Notes: a model not told the origin generated them from the letters alone. Positions 1 to 9,826 are shown, counted from the stretch's first letter. The stretch: DNA of 47,931 bases from Janthinobacterium sp. GW456P (GCF_002127655.1 NZ_NEHB01000014.1:84288-132218); one strand, 5' to 3'. Program-made: numbers and translations.

Positions 1-3000
1 CAGCAAGCCCGACAGCAGCTCGGCGAAGGCGGCCAGCTTGCTGCTGGCCAGGCCCAGTTCCGGCGCCACCAGCTGCGGATTGCAGCAGGCGCGGCGCAGC
101 TTCATGATTTCGGCCAGGATCTGGATGGCCTTTTTCGAGGCCGGCCCTTCCACCATGGCCAGCTTTTCCAGTGCTTCGCGGCGCAAGGATTCGTACAGTG
201 CCGTTTCCTGCGGCGACAATTCCACTTCCAGCACGATTTCCGTGCGTGACGGCAATTCCGACAGCACTTGCGTCTTCGTGCGGCGCAGGATGAACGGCGC
301 AATCAGGCGGCGCAGCCGCAGGCGCGCGCCGGCCGCCGCCCGCTTGTCCTGGTCCTTTTCGATCGGTCCCGCAAAACGCAGATTGAACTGGTCGAGGGTG
401 CCCAGCAAACCGGGGTTAATAAAACGGAACAGATTCCACAGTTCGCCCAGGTGGTTTTCCAGCGGCGTGCCGCTGGCCACCATGCGGAAGTCGCCTTGCA
501 GGGCCATCACGGCTTGCGAGCGCTTGGTGGCGCCATTCTTGATCGCCTGCGCTTCGTCGAGCACGATCGTATGCCAGCGCACGCCGGCAAACAGCGCCGC
601 TTCCTGCTGCAGCAAGCCATAGCTGGCCACCACCACGTCGAACGGCTGCAGGGTGTCGAGCATATCGGCCCGGTCGCCGCTGCCGAACAGTTTTACTTTC
701 AAGGTCGGCGCGAAGCGCTGCGCTTCGCTGATCCAGTTCATGCACACGGAGGTGGGCGCCACGACGAGGGTCGGGCCGTTCGGTGCACGCGCCAGTATCA
801 GCGCCAGCGCCTGCAAGGTCTTGCCGAGTCCCATGTCGTCGGCCAGGCAGGCGCCCACGCCCCAATGCGCCAGACGCGCCAGCCAGGTAAAACCGGCCAG
901 CTGGTAGTCGCGCAAGTCGGCTTGCAGGGTGCTGGGCAGCTGCGGTTGATAATCGTCGAGGGCGCGCAGGCGCAGCAAGTGTTCGCGCCACAGTTTGTCG
1001 GCCTTCACGCCGCCCGCATCGCTGGCCAGCTCTTCCAGCGCGAAGGCGGCCAGCGGGTGAATGTGCACGCCATCGGCATTCGCCTCGCCATACGCGGCCA
1101 GTTCCGACAGGCGGCGGTGCAATTCGTCGCTGAGCGCCAGGAACTGGTTGTCGCCCAGGGCCACGAAGCGGCTTTTATTGTTCTGCATCAAGTCGAGCAG
1201 GGCGCGCAAATCCATGACCTTGTCTTCGTCGATCTGCACTTCGCCGCTGGCGGCAAACCAGTCTTTTTCGCTCTTGATGTTCAGGCGCATCTGGCCGCTA
1301 TCGATGCGTTTTGACACGCGCATGGTTTCGCCTTCGGGCCAGGCCAATACCATGCCGGCGGGATCGAGCGCCTGCAGCTCCACCAGCAGCTGCAGGCCCA
1401 GCGCTGGCTGGCCCAGCAGCCATTCGCCATGCTCTTCTTGCGCCTCTTCCAGCACCAGGCATTTTCCGATCAGCTGGCGCTGCGCTTCGCGTTCCGCATT
1501 CAGGTCGCGCCGCGCCTGTACGGCCCGGCCCGCCACATCGGCAAACACGCTTTCGGCGCCGCTGCCCGGTGCGTAATAGGCCCCGTTGTCGAGCAGCGGG
1601 CGGACCAGAATCTGCATTTTCAAGCCCTGCTGGTAGGGCAGCAAATGCACGTGCAGGCGGTGGTCGGCCGTGATCGCTTCCGCGTCGCCGGCGCCGCCGC
1701 CGATATCGGACTGCACGGTAACCATGGACGAGATGGCGCCGATGGCTTGCATGACCTGTTTTTCCGCGTGCAGCGGCACGGACAGGCCCAGGCCCACGAT
1801 GGCGCCGATGCGCCGGTGTTCGTCGAGGATGTGCACCACGCGCAAGCGCGTCGGCGTCTCGCGCTGCACCACGACATTGCTGCCGCTGTCGGGCAGCGGC
1901 GGCTGCATGCCCAGCCACAGTTGCCCCTCGTGCGACTTGATCAGGAGCTCGGGTGCGCCGGCGATCAGTTCCACGCGCGTCTCGGGGTGGTCGAGCCAGA
2001 AGACGAGCGGGTGGCCCACCAGCAGCACGGCGGCCTTGTCCAGCTCCACCTCATAGCGCGGTGCCGACGAATAATATTGTTTGAACGGCGCGATGCTGCC
2101 CGCCGCGCGCGCGTCTTGCGGCGTGAGGAAATCGATGTCGCCCGCCTCTTCGGCCAGGCGCTTGAGCCCCATGGCGCGGCCCTTGCTCCAGCCGCCCCGC
2201 GCGTCGCGTTTCTGCTCGCGCACTTCCACTGCCGTCAAGCCAAAGCGCGGGTCGAACGCCACCAGCCACACGAGGCGCGAGACGCTGCCGATGGCTTCGG
2301 CGGGGGCGTTCTGCTGCAGGTTGATCAGGGCGCTCAGCTGGCGCTGCCACGCTTCCTGGCGCTCGAACCACGGCGCCATGTCCGTCAAGCCGTGTTGCGC
2401 GCGTTTGGCCGTGGCATAGCGCTCCTGCTGCGGCTCGCCCATCAGGCCCAGCAAGCCGGCCGCCTGCGCCGCGATCAGGTCGTAGCCGGCCGCGTCCGCT
2501 TGCCGCACCAGCGCTCGCAGCTGGTCCTTGCGTTCGCTCAATTGCGGCAGCGCCAGCCAGTAGTACAGCAAGCCCTGAAACAGCTGCGCCTGCAGTCCCG
2601 TTTCCCAGCTGCGCGTGGGGATCGCATCGGCTTGCAGCACGCCGGCGCGCACCAGGCGCAAGGTATTGAGTTGCTGGTAGACGATGCTGTCGTGGTTCGG
2701 TTGCGCGTGCAGCGCGATATCGAGGTAGGTCTCCGCGGTTTTCAGCTGCTTGGCGTCGTTGCCGCGCAGCAGAGCGAGCACGTACAGGTGGCCGCCGATG
2801 CCCGTGAAGCACAGCTTGCGCTTGCCTGTTTCCTTGCGCAACCCTTTCAAGGCCGTTTCAAAGCCCGCCACGGCGTGCGCATGTTCGCCGCGTAACAGGG
2901 CGATGCTGCTGTCGACAAACAGCGCCTGTGGCCCCTGCTGGCCCGTCAGGTAGCGCGCGGCCGCGTCGAGTTCGCCGCACAGCAGGGCGTCTTCGGCCAG

Positions 3001-3705
3001 GGCCAGCGGCAGGGCGGCGCCGATATGGTCGCCGGCCGCCGTCTGGCGCGCGTGGTGGGCGCGCGCGTAGGTGCGGATGGCGTGCGCCGTGGCCGGTTCG
3101 CGCGGGGCGTTGCCCAGCAGCACGGCGAGGATGTCGTCCTGCAGTTGCGGCATGACGAAAGACAGCATTTCCGGCTCGAACGGCCGGCCGAAAATCTCGA
3201 TCAGCGGGTGCAGCTGCTGCGCTTCATAGCACGCCATGCAGGCGGCCAGGATGGCGGCCACGTGGCGCACCTCGTCATTGCGCAAGAGGGCGATGCGCAG
3301 GCGCGCCACGCCTTGCCGGTAACTGCGCAATTCCACATAGCCATCCCAGTTGCGCCGCACGGGATTGATCAGCTCGATGGCCTGGCACAGGTCGCGGAAT
3401 GTCAGGTGCTCGATGGCGGCGCGCATGGCGGGCCAGCGCAGCCTGGTTTCACAGGCAAAGCCCCGTCCCACCACCTCGCTGGCCAGCGCCAGACGCGTCA
3501 GCCGTTGCAGCATGTTGGTCACCGTCAGCAGGGAAAACGGCGTGCCGTCGGGCTCGACGACATTGGCGCGCTGCAAGTGTTCATACACGGCATGCTTGCC
3601 CACCGGCTCGCCCGCGATCGCCAGCAAGGCCAGGATCATCCGTTCGTGCTGTTCCAGGGCGGCGAACTCGTCCAGCAGAGGTTGATCTACATTCTGTTCG
3701 CTCAT
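1..3705 (-). CDS. SNF2-family DEAD/DEAH-box helicase, C-terminus beyond window
   Basis: ATP-dependent DNA translocase of the bacterial SNF2 type. About 1,235 codons are open from the ATG at 3705 to the window start with no stop, so the protein is longer than this. The first ~900 residues have no motif I can name. The helicase core then begins: Walker A (DDMGLGKT, residues ~956–963), motif Ia (APTSVCMNW), motif II DEAQ (~1050–1053) and motif III (ASGTPLENH). The C-terminal RecA-like lobe with motifs V and VI must lie outside the window. The start codon overlaps the stop of the upstream S9 peptidase in an ATGA, so translation is probably coupled. The specific DNA or protein substrate cannot be deduced. 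The long plus-strand open frames across this gene are shadows of high-GC coding sequence. Confidence 0.9.
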   Translation of the reverse strand, partial: MSEQNVDQPLLDEFAALEQHERMILALLAIAGEPVGKHAVYEHLQRANVVEPDGTPFSLLTVTNMLQRLTRLALASEVVGRGFACETRLRWPAMRAAIEHLTFRDLCQAIELINPVRRNWDGYVELRSYRQGVARLRIALLRNDEVRHVAAILAACMACYEAQQLHPLIEIFGRPFEPEMLSFVMPQLQDDILAVLLGNAPREPATAHAIRTYARAHHARQTAAGDHIGAALPLALAEDALLCGELDAAARYLTGQQGPQALFVDSSIALLRGEHAHAVAGFETALKGLRKETGKRKLCFTGIGGHLYVLALLRGNDAKQLKTAETYLDIALHAQPNHDSIVYQQLNTLRLVRAGVLQADAIPTRSWETGLQAQLFQGLLYYWLALPQLSERKDQLRALVRQADAAGYDLIAAQAAGLLGLMGEPQQERYATAKRAQHGLTDMAPWFERQEAWQRQLSALINLQQNAPAEAIGSVSRLVWLVAFDPRFGLTAVEVREQKRDARGGWSKGRAMGLKRLAEEAGDIDFLTPQDARAAGSIAPFKQYYSSAPRYEVELDKAAVLLVGHPLVFWLDHPETRVELIAGAPELLIKSHEGQLWLGMQPPLPDSGSNVVVQRETPTRLRVVHILDEHRRIGAIVGLGLSVPLHAEKQVMQAIGAISSMVTVQSDIGGGAGDAEAITADHRLHVHLLPYQQGLKMQILVRPLLDNGAYYAPGSGAESVFADVAGRAVQARRDLNAEREAQRQLIGKCLVLEEAQEEHGEWLLGQPALGLQLLVELQALDPAGMVLAWPEGETMRVSKRIDSGQMRLNIKSEKDWFAASGEVQIDEDKVMDLRALLDLMQNNKSRFVALGDNQFLALSDELHRRLSELAAYGEANADGVHIHPLAAFALEELASDAGGVKADKLWREHLLRLRALDDYQPQLPSTLQADLRDYQLAGFTWLARLAHWGVGACLADDMGLGKTLQALALILARAPNGPTLVVAPTSVCMNWISEAQRFAPTLKVKLFGSGDRADMLDTLQPFDVVVASYGLLQQEAALFAGVRWHTIVLDEAQAIKNGATKRSQAVMALQGDFRMVASGTPLENHLGELWNLFRFINPGLLGTLDQFNLRFAGPIEKDQDKRAAAGARLRLRRLIAPFILRRTKTQVLSELPSRTEIVLEVELSPQETALYESLRREALEKLAMVEGPASKKAIQILAEIMKLRRACCNPQLVAPELGLASSKLAAFAELLSGLL

Positions 3706-5645
3706 GCGGGCAAGTTGGCGATATGCACGGGCGGCTCGCCGGCCGCCACGGGCAGGCCGAACACGCGCTGGTAGAAATACAGTTCCGCTTCCAGCGTGCG
3801 CACGATGTTTTCCGCCTTGCGGAAGCCGTGGCCCTCGCCTTCGAGCGGCACATACGCGACGGGTACGCCGCGCACCTGCAGGGCATCGACCATCAGCTGT
3901 GACTGCTGCGGCGGCACCACCTTGTCATCGAGGCCCTGGAAGAAGATCATCGGGCGCGACAGTTTATCCGTGTGGTGGATGGGCGAACGCTCGCGGTACA
4001 GCGCTTCGGCTTGCGGCTGCGAGGCGATCAGGTAGTCGGTATAGCGCGATTCGAATTTGTGCGAATCGTCGTCCAGGCCCTTCAGATCGGATACGCCATA
4101 GTAGCTGGCGCCCGCCTTGAAGACGTCGTGGAAGGTCAGCGCGCACAGGGTTGTCAGGCCGCCGGCGCTGCCGCCGCGCACGATCAGGCGCTCGGGGTCG
4201 GCCAGGCCGTTGGCGGCCAGGTAACGGGCGCCGGCGATGCAGTCTTCCACGTCGACGATGCCCCATTGCCCGCGCAGCGCGTCGCGGTATTCGCGGCCGA
4301 AACCGCTGCTGCCGCCGTAGTTGACGTCGAGCACGCCGATGCCGCGGCTGGTCCAGTATTGTGTCGCCAGTTTCAAGGTATTGCTGGCCATGCTGGTGGG
4401 GCCGCCATGGCTGATGACGATGACGGGAGGTAATGTTCCCGCCGGCGCCTGCACGTCGTCGTTTTTCGGCGGATAAAAGAAGGCGTAGGCCGTGCGGCCG
4501 TTGCTACTTGGAAAGCTCAAGCTGCGCGGCACGGACAGGTAGTCGAGCGCGGGCAGGTGTGCGATCGACTGCGCCAGCACTTCCAGCTCATGGTTAGCCA
4601 AATCGATGCGCGCCAGCTCCAGTGCGATGGTGGGGCTGCCGCCCAGCAGCGCGACGAAGCCGGGGCCCACGCGCAGTTCGCGGATTTCCTGGTACGGGTG
4701 CGGGATCGGCTCCAGCTTGGCTGCCGCCACGTTCAATTGCGCCAGATAGCTGATGCCGGCCTGGATATACGTGCAGACGATCTCGTCGTCGGACAGAAAA
4801 CCGTACATGCTGCCGCCGAAGGTCCAGTGCGGCGTGGCGAATTCCGCTTCCATCGGGCACAGCGCCTCGATGTCGGCGCCGTGCAGGCGGTACAGATTCC
4901 ACCAGCCGCTGCTGTCGGAAACAAAGTGCAGCAAGCCCTTCGGCGACCATTCCGGCTGGCAAATCGACTCGCGTGCGCCGCCGGCGATCAGGCGCGGCGA
5001 ACCGAGGCTGCCGTCCGCCTGCACGTCGGCCAGCCACAGTTCCGTGCCTTGCCACGGCAGGCGCGGGTGGTCCCAGCTGATCCAGGCCAGCTGGCTGCCG
5101 TCCGGCGACAAACGCGGCGCCGCATAAAAATCGTGACCGCGCGCCAGCACCGTTTCGCGCCCGTCGAAGCCGACGCCGGCCAGGCAGTTTTCCGGATGCG
5201 CGTGGCCCTCCGCCGGATGCTGTTCGCGCACGGCGATCAGGCGGGACCGGGCCGCATCGACGACGAAGTCCGCATGGCGCGTATTGCCGCCCGTGGTGAA
5301 TGCTACGGGCGTGGCGTCGCCAGCCACGCGGTACAGGCAATTGTCGGCGAAATGCGAGAAATACACGGTATCGCCGGCAACCGCATACGCGCCGCCGCCG
5401 TATTCATGCACGCGCGTGCGCACATTGAACGGCGCTGGCGTCAGTTCATCGACCCGCGCGCCGCGCTGGCGCAGCAGGGTGTTGCGGCCCGCCTCGCTGG
5501 CGCGTCCGGCCAGCCAGTACACGTCGGCGCCATCCGCCCCGCCCAGGGCCAGCTGCGTCAGCGGCGAGGCGCCGGCGGCGACGATGGCTGCGCTGATCGG
5601 CGATGGCCAGATGCCATAAGGGGTGCAAGATGCGGTCGAGGTCAT
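3702..5645 (-). CDS. S9-family (prolyl oligopeptidase-type) serine peptidase
   Basis: A 647-residue serine peptidase of the dipeptidyl/acylaminoacyl-peptidase group: an N-terminal beta-propeller (roughly residues 20–390) gates a C-terminal alpha/beta hydrolase. The catalytic triad is visible: Ser493 in GGSAGG, Asp574 in GLDDKVVPP and His606 in GEGHGF. No signal peptide is evident, so a cytoplasmic role in peptide turnover is likely. The stop codon overlaps the start of the SNF2 helicase gene, forming a two-gene unit whose functional logic is unclear. The gene is divergent from hemE with about 200 bp between the starts. Family assignment is secure; substrate preference is not. Confidence 0.93.
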   Translation of the reverse strand: MTSTASCTPYGIWPSPISAAIVAAGASPLTQLALGGADGADVYWLAGRASEAGRNTLLRQRGARVDELTPAPFNVRTRVHEYGGGAYAVAGDTVYFSHFADNCLYRVAGDATPVAFTTGGNTRHADFVVDAARSRLIAVREQHPAEGHAHPENCLAGVGFDGRETVLARGHDFYAAPRLSPDGSQLAWISWDHPRLPWQGTELWLADVQADGSLGSPRLIAGGARESICQPEWSPKGLLHFVSDSSGWWNLYRLHGADIEALCPMEAEFATPHWTFGGSMYGFLSDDEIVCTYIQAGISYLAQLNVAAAKLEPIPHPYQEIRELRVGPGFVALLGGSPTIALELARIDLANHELEVLAQSIAHLPALDYLSVPRSLSFPSSNGRTAYAFFYPPKNDDVQAPAGTLPPVIVISHGGPTSMASNTLKLATQYWTSRGIGVLDVNYGGSSGFGREYRDALRGQWGIVDVEDCIAGARYLAANGLADPERLIVRGGSAGGLTTLCALTFHDVFKAGASYYGVSDLKGLDDDSHKFESRYTDYLIASQPQAEALYRERSPIHHTDKLSRPMIFFQGLDDKVVPPQQSQLMVDALQVRGVPVAYVPLEGEGHGFRKAENIVRTLEAELYFYQRVFGLPVAAGEPPVHIANLPA

Positions 5646-5845
5646 GCGGGCTCCGTGTCGTGGTGGAAAGAAGGGGGCCTCCAGGCGGCGTCAGGCAGCG
5701 CGGCGGCGTGCATCATCATAATGGAAGGGCTGGCACAACGAAAGTCATCGCTGTGCGTGGCAAATGCTGCAAAGCGGCACCGGAATCAATGAAATGGCAG
5801 CGATTGGATGCGATAATACCGCTTCCCCAAGCTCGATTGCCTGCC

Positions 5846-6931
5846 ATGCCACAATTTGCTCCGCTCCAGAATGACACTTTCCTGCGCGCCCTGCTGCGCC
5901 AGCCGACCGAGCACACTCCCGTCTGGCTGATGCGCCAGGCGGGCCGCTACCTGCCCGAATACCGCGCCACGCGCGAGCGGGCCGGCTCCTTCCTGGGCCT
6001 GGCGAAGAATCCCGATTACGCGACGGAAGTCACCTTGCAGCCCCTGGAGCGCTTCCCGCTCGACGCGGCCATCCTGTTTTCCGACATCCTGACGGTGCCC
6101 GACGCCATGGGCCTGGGCCTGTATTTCGCCGATGGCGAAGGGCCGAAGTTCGAGCGCCCGCTGCGCACGGAGCAGGACGTGAAGGCCTTGCAAGTGCCGG
6201 ACCTGGCGTCGCTCGACTACGTTTTCAAGGCCGTCACGCAAATCCGCACGGAACTCAATGGCCGCGTGCCGCTGATCGGTTTTTCCGGCAGCCCGTGGAC
6301 CCTGGCCTGCTACATGGTGGAAGGCGGCGGCTCGAAAGAGTTCCATACCATCAAGAAGATGCTGTACAACCGCCCGGACCTGATGCACCACATCCTGGCG
6401 ATCAACGCCACCTCCGTGGCGCAATACCTGAATGCGCAGATCGATGCCGGCGCGCAAGCCGTGATGATCTTCGATTCCTGGGGCGGTGCGCTGGCCGACG
6501 GCGCCTATCAGGAATTCTCGCTGGCCTACATGCAGCAAGTGGTGGCGCAGCTGAAACGCGACAAGGATGGCGTCAAGATTCCCGCCATCGTGTTTACCAA
6601 GGGCGGCGGCCAGTGGATCGAGCAGATCGCCGACATCGGCGCCGATGCCGTGGGCCTGGACTGGACCGTCAACCTGACGCGCGCGCGCCAGCTGGTCGGA
6701 CATAAAGTGGGCTTGCAGGGCAATCTCGACCCCGCCATCCTGTTCGCCAGCCCCGAGCAGATCCGCGCCGAAGTGGCGAAAGTGCTGGGCGCCTTCGGTG
6801 CGCCGTCGGCAGGCACGGGCCACGTGTTCAACCTGGGTCATGGCATTTCCCAGTTCACGCCGCCGGAATCCGTGGCAGCCATGGTGGAAGCCGTGCACAG
6901 CATGAGCCGCGCCATGCGCAGCGGCCAGTAA
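5846..6931 (+). CDS. hemE: Uroporphyrinogen decarboxylase
   Basis: Converts uroporphyrinogen III to coproporphyrinogen III in cytoplasmic haem synthesis. The 361-residue length fits the family (~355). Signature stretches are present: [14 protein letters not shown] near residue 30 (substrate-binding arginines), [12 protein letters not shown] with the catalytic Asp, and [13 protein letters not shown]. An open frame extends upstream to 5603, but the family N-terminus ([11 protein letters not shown]) begins at the ATG at 5846, so the longer start is rejected. A GATAAT –10-like hexamer lies at 5812–5817. A strong intrinsic terminator follows the stop, so the gene is probably monocistronic. Confidence 0.97.
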   Translation: MPQFAPLQNDTFLRALLRQPTEHTPVWLMRQAGRYLPEYRATRERAGSFLGLAKNPDYATEVTLQPLERFPLDAAILFSDILTVPDAMGLGLYFADGEGPKFERPLRTEQDVKALQVPDLASLDYVFKAVTQIRTELNGRVPLIGFSGSPWTLACYMVEGGGSKEFHTIKKMLYNRPDLMHHILAINATSVAQYLNAQIDAGAQAVMIFDSWGGALADGAYQEFSLAYMQQVVAQLKRDKDGVKIPAIVFTKGGGQWIEQIADIGADAVGLDWTVNLTRARQLVGHKVGLQGNLDPAILFASPEQIRAEVAKVLGAFGAPSAGTGHVFNLGHGISQFTPPESVAAMVEAVHSMSRAMRSGQ

Positions 6932-6960
6932 GTCGTCGTTTTCCCCTGGCGCAGGGGCAG

Positions 6961-6996
6961 AAAAGGCAGGCTTTCCAACGGAAGCCTGCCTTTTTC
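6961..6996 (+). terminator. Rho-independent terminator of hemE
   Basis: An 11-bp perfect stem (6963–6973 with 6982–6992) around an 8-nt loop runs into a T tract at 6991–6995, about 30 bp after the hemE stop. Confidence 0.88.
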
Positions 6997-7188
6997 TTTG
7001 CTGGGCCTTAGCAAGACATAGCGACTTATGCACAATTTTTTTTACTGCGGAAATAACAGGCAGTGTAAAAGCCATGCCCGGGGGCGATTTGCAAGTGTTT
7101 GATTATTAAGGAATAAAAAATTCATTGACTAGCGGACTTTGTTGCTATTGATAAGGTTATTCTTTCGTCCGCTTGCCTTATTCCTTCA

Positions 7189-7211
7189 TTGTCCACAAAG
7201 TTATCAACAGA
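7189..7211. repeat. 23-bp module, copy 1 (two adjacent DnaA boxes)
   Basis: TTGTCCACA, three bases, then TTATCAACA plus GA. It matches 7600–7622 at 22 of 23 positions in the same orientation. The inverted perfect box at 7215–7223 lies immediately beside it. Confidence 0.75.
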
Positions 7212-7422
7212 TTCTGTGGATAAAATTGAAAAGTATTTTGTTAACCGATACTTAGCGCCGATGTTCAGGTTTCACCTGAAGTGCATGTTGCAGCGCATGA
7301 TAATTGAACAATGTTTCGTCGTCCTTCAGATAAAAACGAACGCTTGCCCGGCAATTGTCAATTTTGCTGCATGCCGTCCGCGTTTTTCTCGATCGGACGC
7401 CTCAAAATGGTGCTGATTTCTG

Positions 7423-7435
7423 TATCAATACATTA
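7423..7435 (+). promoter_or_regulatory. IHF-like binding site within the DnaA-box cluster
   Basis: TATCAATACATTA fits the consensus WATCAANNNNTTR at every specified position. It sits between the two DnaA-box groups, where E. coli oriC also carries an IHF bend. The match is seen directly; function is inferred. Confidence 0.4.
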
Positions 7436-7599
7436 CAAATGGCTCAGTTATGCACAGCGGCGGAAATGTCCTGTGGATTTGTGGCCGCCCGGGCATCAAT
7501 TTTTAAGCCATTGATTTTAAATGATTAATTTTTCTTGCGTGCCGCGCTTGACGGCAGTCGAAATTTTATGTCCACATTTTTCTGAAAGTTAATTTTGCT

Positions 7600-7622
7600 T
7601 TGTCCACAAAGTTATCCACAGA
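7600..7622. repeat. 23-bp module, copy 2 (two adjacent DnaA boxes)
   Basis: Second copy of the module at 7189–7211, with a perfect TTATCCACA as its second box. The only difference is C for A in that box. Confidence 0.75.
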
Positions 7623-7652
7623 ATTTTCTTCAGGCACGAGAGCACGCCGTCC

Positions 7653-7679
7653 CGTCCGTCGTTAGGCGTTTGACGGACG
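7653..7679. other. Stem-loop upstream of priA
   Basis: An 8-bp perfect stem, CGTCCGTC (7653–7660) with GACGGACG (7672–7679), around an 11-nt loop. No T tract follows. It sits about 30 bp after the last DnaA box; its role is unknown. Confidence 0.4.
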
Positions 7680-7722
7680 AAACAAGTATCATGGCCCGCT
7701 GGCTTAATGCCGGACATCCCGC

Positions 7723-7752
7723 CGCGCCATCGCCCCTGCGGCGCGTTTTTTT
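7723..7752 (+). terminator. Terminator-like hairpin just before priA
   Basis: A 6-bp GC stem (7723–7728 with 7740–7745) followed directly by seven T residues, only about 20 bp before the priA start. No gene ends here, so it may stop transcripts coming from the DnaA-box region, or attenuate priA. Confidence 0.5.
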
Positions 7753-7773
7753 ATTCAGATAGGCCCTACCCCC

Positions 7774-9825
7774 ATGTCGCAGTGCATTTTGACGTCGTGC
7801 ATCCTGAACATCGCGCTCGACACGCCCTTGAACGCCCTGTTCGACTACCGCTGGACAGCGGCGGCGGATACGGGCGCTGCCGTGCCGCAGCCGCAAGTGG
7901 GGCAGCTGGCGCTGGTGCCATTCGGCCGGCGCGAAGTGATGGGGCTGATCGTCGGCGTGTCCGACAGCACCGATGTGCCCGCCGCGAAATTGAAGGACGT
8001 GCTGGCCGTGCGCAGCCAGCTGGCGCCGCTGTCGGCACAGTGGCTGGCGCTGGCCGCGTTTGCCGCCGATTACTACCAGCGCCCGCTCGGCGAAGTGGCG
8101 CTGCCGGGCTTGCCGAAGAACTTGCGCGTGCTCACCACCGTGGCGCTGGACCGCGCCATCAAGAAGCTGGCCAAGCTGGCCGACGCGCACGACGGCACGC
8201 CGCTGAACATGCCGGCGCTCAATGCTGCTCAGCAAGAGGCGGCCGATGCCATCGGCGGCGCCCAGGGTTTCAAGCCCACCCTGCTGTACGGCGTGACGGG
8301 CAGCGGCAAGACGGAAGTGTATCTGCAAGCGTGCGCCCAGGTGCTGGCGCGCGAGGACGATGCGCAAATCCTGATTCTGGTGCCGGAAATCAACCTGACG
8401 CCCCAGCTGGAAGGCAATATCCGCGCGCGCTTTCCCGGCGTCATGCTGGCGACTTTGCACAGCAGCCTGTCCGAAGGCGAGCGCATGCTGCACTGGCTGG
8501 CCGCGCACCAGGGCCAGGCGCGTATCATCCTCGGCACGCGCCTGGCTATCCTGGCATCGTTGCCAAAATTGAAATTGATCGTCATCGACGAAGAGCATGA
8601 CCCGTCCTACAAGCAGCAGGAAGGCTTGCGCTATTCCGCGCGCGACCTGGCCGTGTGGCGCGCCTGGCAATTGCAGATTCCCATCGTGCTCGGTTCGGCC
8701 ACGCCGTCGCTGGAAAGCTGGCACCATGCACAGACGGGGCGCTACCGCAAGCTGGAATTGCGCGAGCGGGCCGTCAAAAATGCGGTGTTGCCGCGCGTCA
8801 AGATCCTCGACATGGAGCGCGACAAGCCGAAAGATGGCCTGACCTCGCACCTGGTCGCCGCATTAAAACTGCGCATGGAGCGCGGCGAGCAGTCGCTGCT
8901 GTTCCTGAACCGGCGCGGCTATTCGCCCGTGATCTGCTGCGAATCGTGCGGCTGGATCAGCAATTGCACGCGCTGCACCTCGTTCATGGTGCTGCACAAG
9001 CCCGAGCACCGGCTGCGCTGCCACCATTGCAGCCTGGAACTGCGCATCCCCCGCCATTGCCCCACGTGCGGCAACGTCGACTTGCAGCCGCTGGGACGGG
9101 GCACGCAGCGCGTCGAAGAAGGCTTGCAGCAATTGTTTCCCGAGGCGCGCATCTTGCGCATCGACGCCGATTCCACGCGCAAGAAGGGCAGCGCGCAGGA
9201 AGCGTTCGACACCGTGCACCGGGGGGAAGTCGATATTCTGATCGGCACGCAGATGGTGGCCAAGGGCCACGATTTCAAAAAGCTGACCCTGGTCGGTATT
9301 CTGAATCCGGACACGGCCCTGTTTTCGCAGGATTACCGCGCCAGCGAACGCCTGTTCGCCCAGCTGATGCAGGTGGCGGGCCGGGCCGGGCGGGCCGCGC
9401 AGACGGCAGGGGGCAGCGTCAGTGAAGTGCTGATCCAGACGCGCTATGCGCGCCATCCGCTGTACGACGCCGTCGTCAACCACGATTACGACCATTTCGC
9501 CACGACCCTGCTGGAAGAGCGGGCGCAGGCGGCGCTGCCGCCGTATCTGTTCCAGGCCCTGCTGCGCGCCGAGGCGCCCGAGCTGGCCACGGCGATCGAA
9601 TTCCTGCAGGCGGCCAAGGAATGCATGGAACACCCGCAGGTGACCATCAATGACCCGATTCCCATGAGCATGACGCGCGTCTACAACGTGGACCGCGCCC
9701 AGCTGCTGCTGGAGTCCAGCTCGCGGCCCGCCCTGCAGGCGTTTTTAAAGGAATGGTTAGCCGAGTTGCGCGCCATGAAGACGCGCGTAAAGTGGTCGCT
9801 GGAAGTGGACCCGCTCGATATTTAA
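7774..9825 (+). CDS. priA: Primosomal protein N' (replication restart helicase PriA)
   Basis: Superfamily 2 helicase that recognises stalled forks and loads the replicative helicase. The 683-residue protein has the N-terminal DNA-binding domain, Walker A GVTGSGKT at 173–180, the DEEH box at 272–275, and a zinc-binding insert with paired cysteines between residues 388 and ~437 (CESC, CTRC, CHHC, CPTC). The C-terminal helicase lobe includes IGTQMVAKGHDF and QVAGRAGR. The start at 7774 gives the usual N-terminus; its ribosome-binding site is weak. The gene ends one base from the convergent argP-like gene. Its position beside a DnaA-box cluster is notable for a replication protein. Confidence 0.97.
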   Translation: MSQCILTSCILNIALDTPLNALFDYRWTAAADTGAAVPQPQVGQLALVPFGRREVMGLIVGVSDSTDVPAAKLKDVLAVRSQLAPLSAQWLALAAFAADYYQRPLGEVALPGLPKNLRVLTTVALDRAIKKLAKLADAHDGTPLNMPALNAAQQEAADAIGGAQGFKPTLLYGVTGSGKTEVYLQACAQVLAREDDAQILILVPEINLTPQLEGNIRARFPGVMLATLHSSLSEGERMLHWLAAHQGQARIILGTRLAILASLPKLKLIVIDEEHDPSYKQQEGLRYSARDLAVWRAWQLQIPIVLGSATPSLESWHHAQTGRYRKLELRERAVKNAVLPRVKILDMERDKPKDGLTSHLVAALKLRMERGEQSLLFLNRRGYSPVICCESCGWISNCTRCTSFMVLHKPEHRLRCHHCSLELRIPRHCPTCGNVDLQPLGRGTQRVEEGLQQLFPEARILRIDADSTRKKGSAQEAFDTVHRGEVDILIGTQMVAKGHDFKKLTLVGILNPDTALFSQDYRASERLFAQLMQVAGRAGRAAQTAGGSVSEVLIQTRYARHPLYDAVVNHDYDHFATTLLEERAQAALPPYLFQALLRAEAPELATAIEFLQAAKECMEHPQVTINDPIPMSMTRVYNVDRAQLLLESSSRPALQAFLKEWLAELRAMKTRVKWSLEVDPLDI

Positions 9826-9826
9826 A

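Larger units (their letters stand above)
7026..7620. other. DnaA-box cluster in AT-rich hemE–priA gap; candidate replication origin or DnaA-binding locus
   Basis: This gene-free stretch is much richer in A/T than its flanks. It holds nine DnaA-box-like 9-mers. Perfect TTATCCACA occurs at 7612–7620 and, inverted, at 7215–7223. TTATGCACA occurs at 7026–7034 and 7448–7456. TTGTCCACA occurs at 7189–7197 and 7600–7608. Weaker boxes are TTATCAACA at 7201–7209, an inverted AAATCCACA at 7472–7480 and ATGTCCACA at 7568–7576. Two outer groups (7189–7223 and 7568–7620) flank very AT-rich DNA and an IHF-like site. This is the architecture of a bacterial oriC. It could instead be a DnaA-titration or regulatory site, since I cannot see where dnaA lies. 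A short open frame at 7189–7416 crosses the boxes and has no support as a gene. Confidence 0.6.

Noticed and set aside
268..2895. Long plus-strand open frames (268–1314, 1429–2895)
   Set aside because: They are antisense shadows of the minus-strand SNF2 helicase, whose motifs are unmistakable; the shadows are low-complexity Arg/His/Gln/Ala sequences.
5786..7075. 429-residue minus-strand frame over hemE
   Set aside because: Antisense shadow of hemE with no recognisable motif.
7189..7416. 75-residue plus-strand frame in the hemE–priA gap
   Set aside because: It crosses the DnaA boxes, has no ribosome-binding site and shows no coding bias.
7670..7692. priA promoter from TTGACG (7670–7675) and TATCAT (7687–7692)
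   Set aside because: The spacer is only 11 bp, too short for a sigma-70 promoter.
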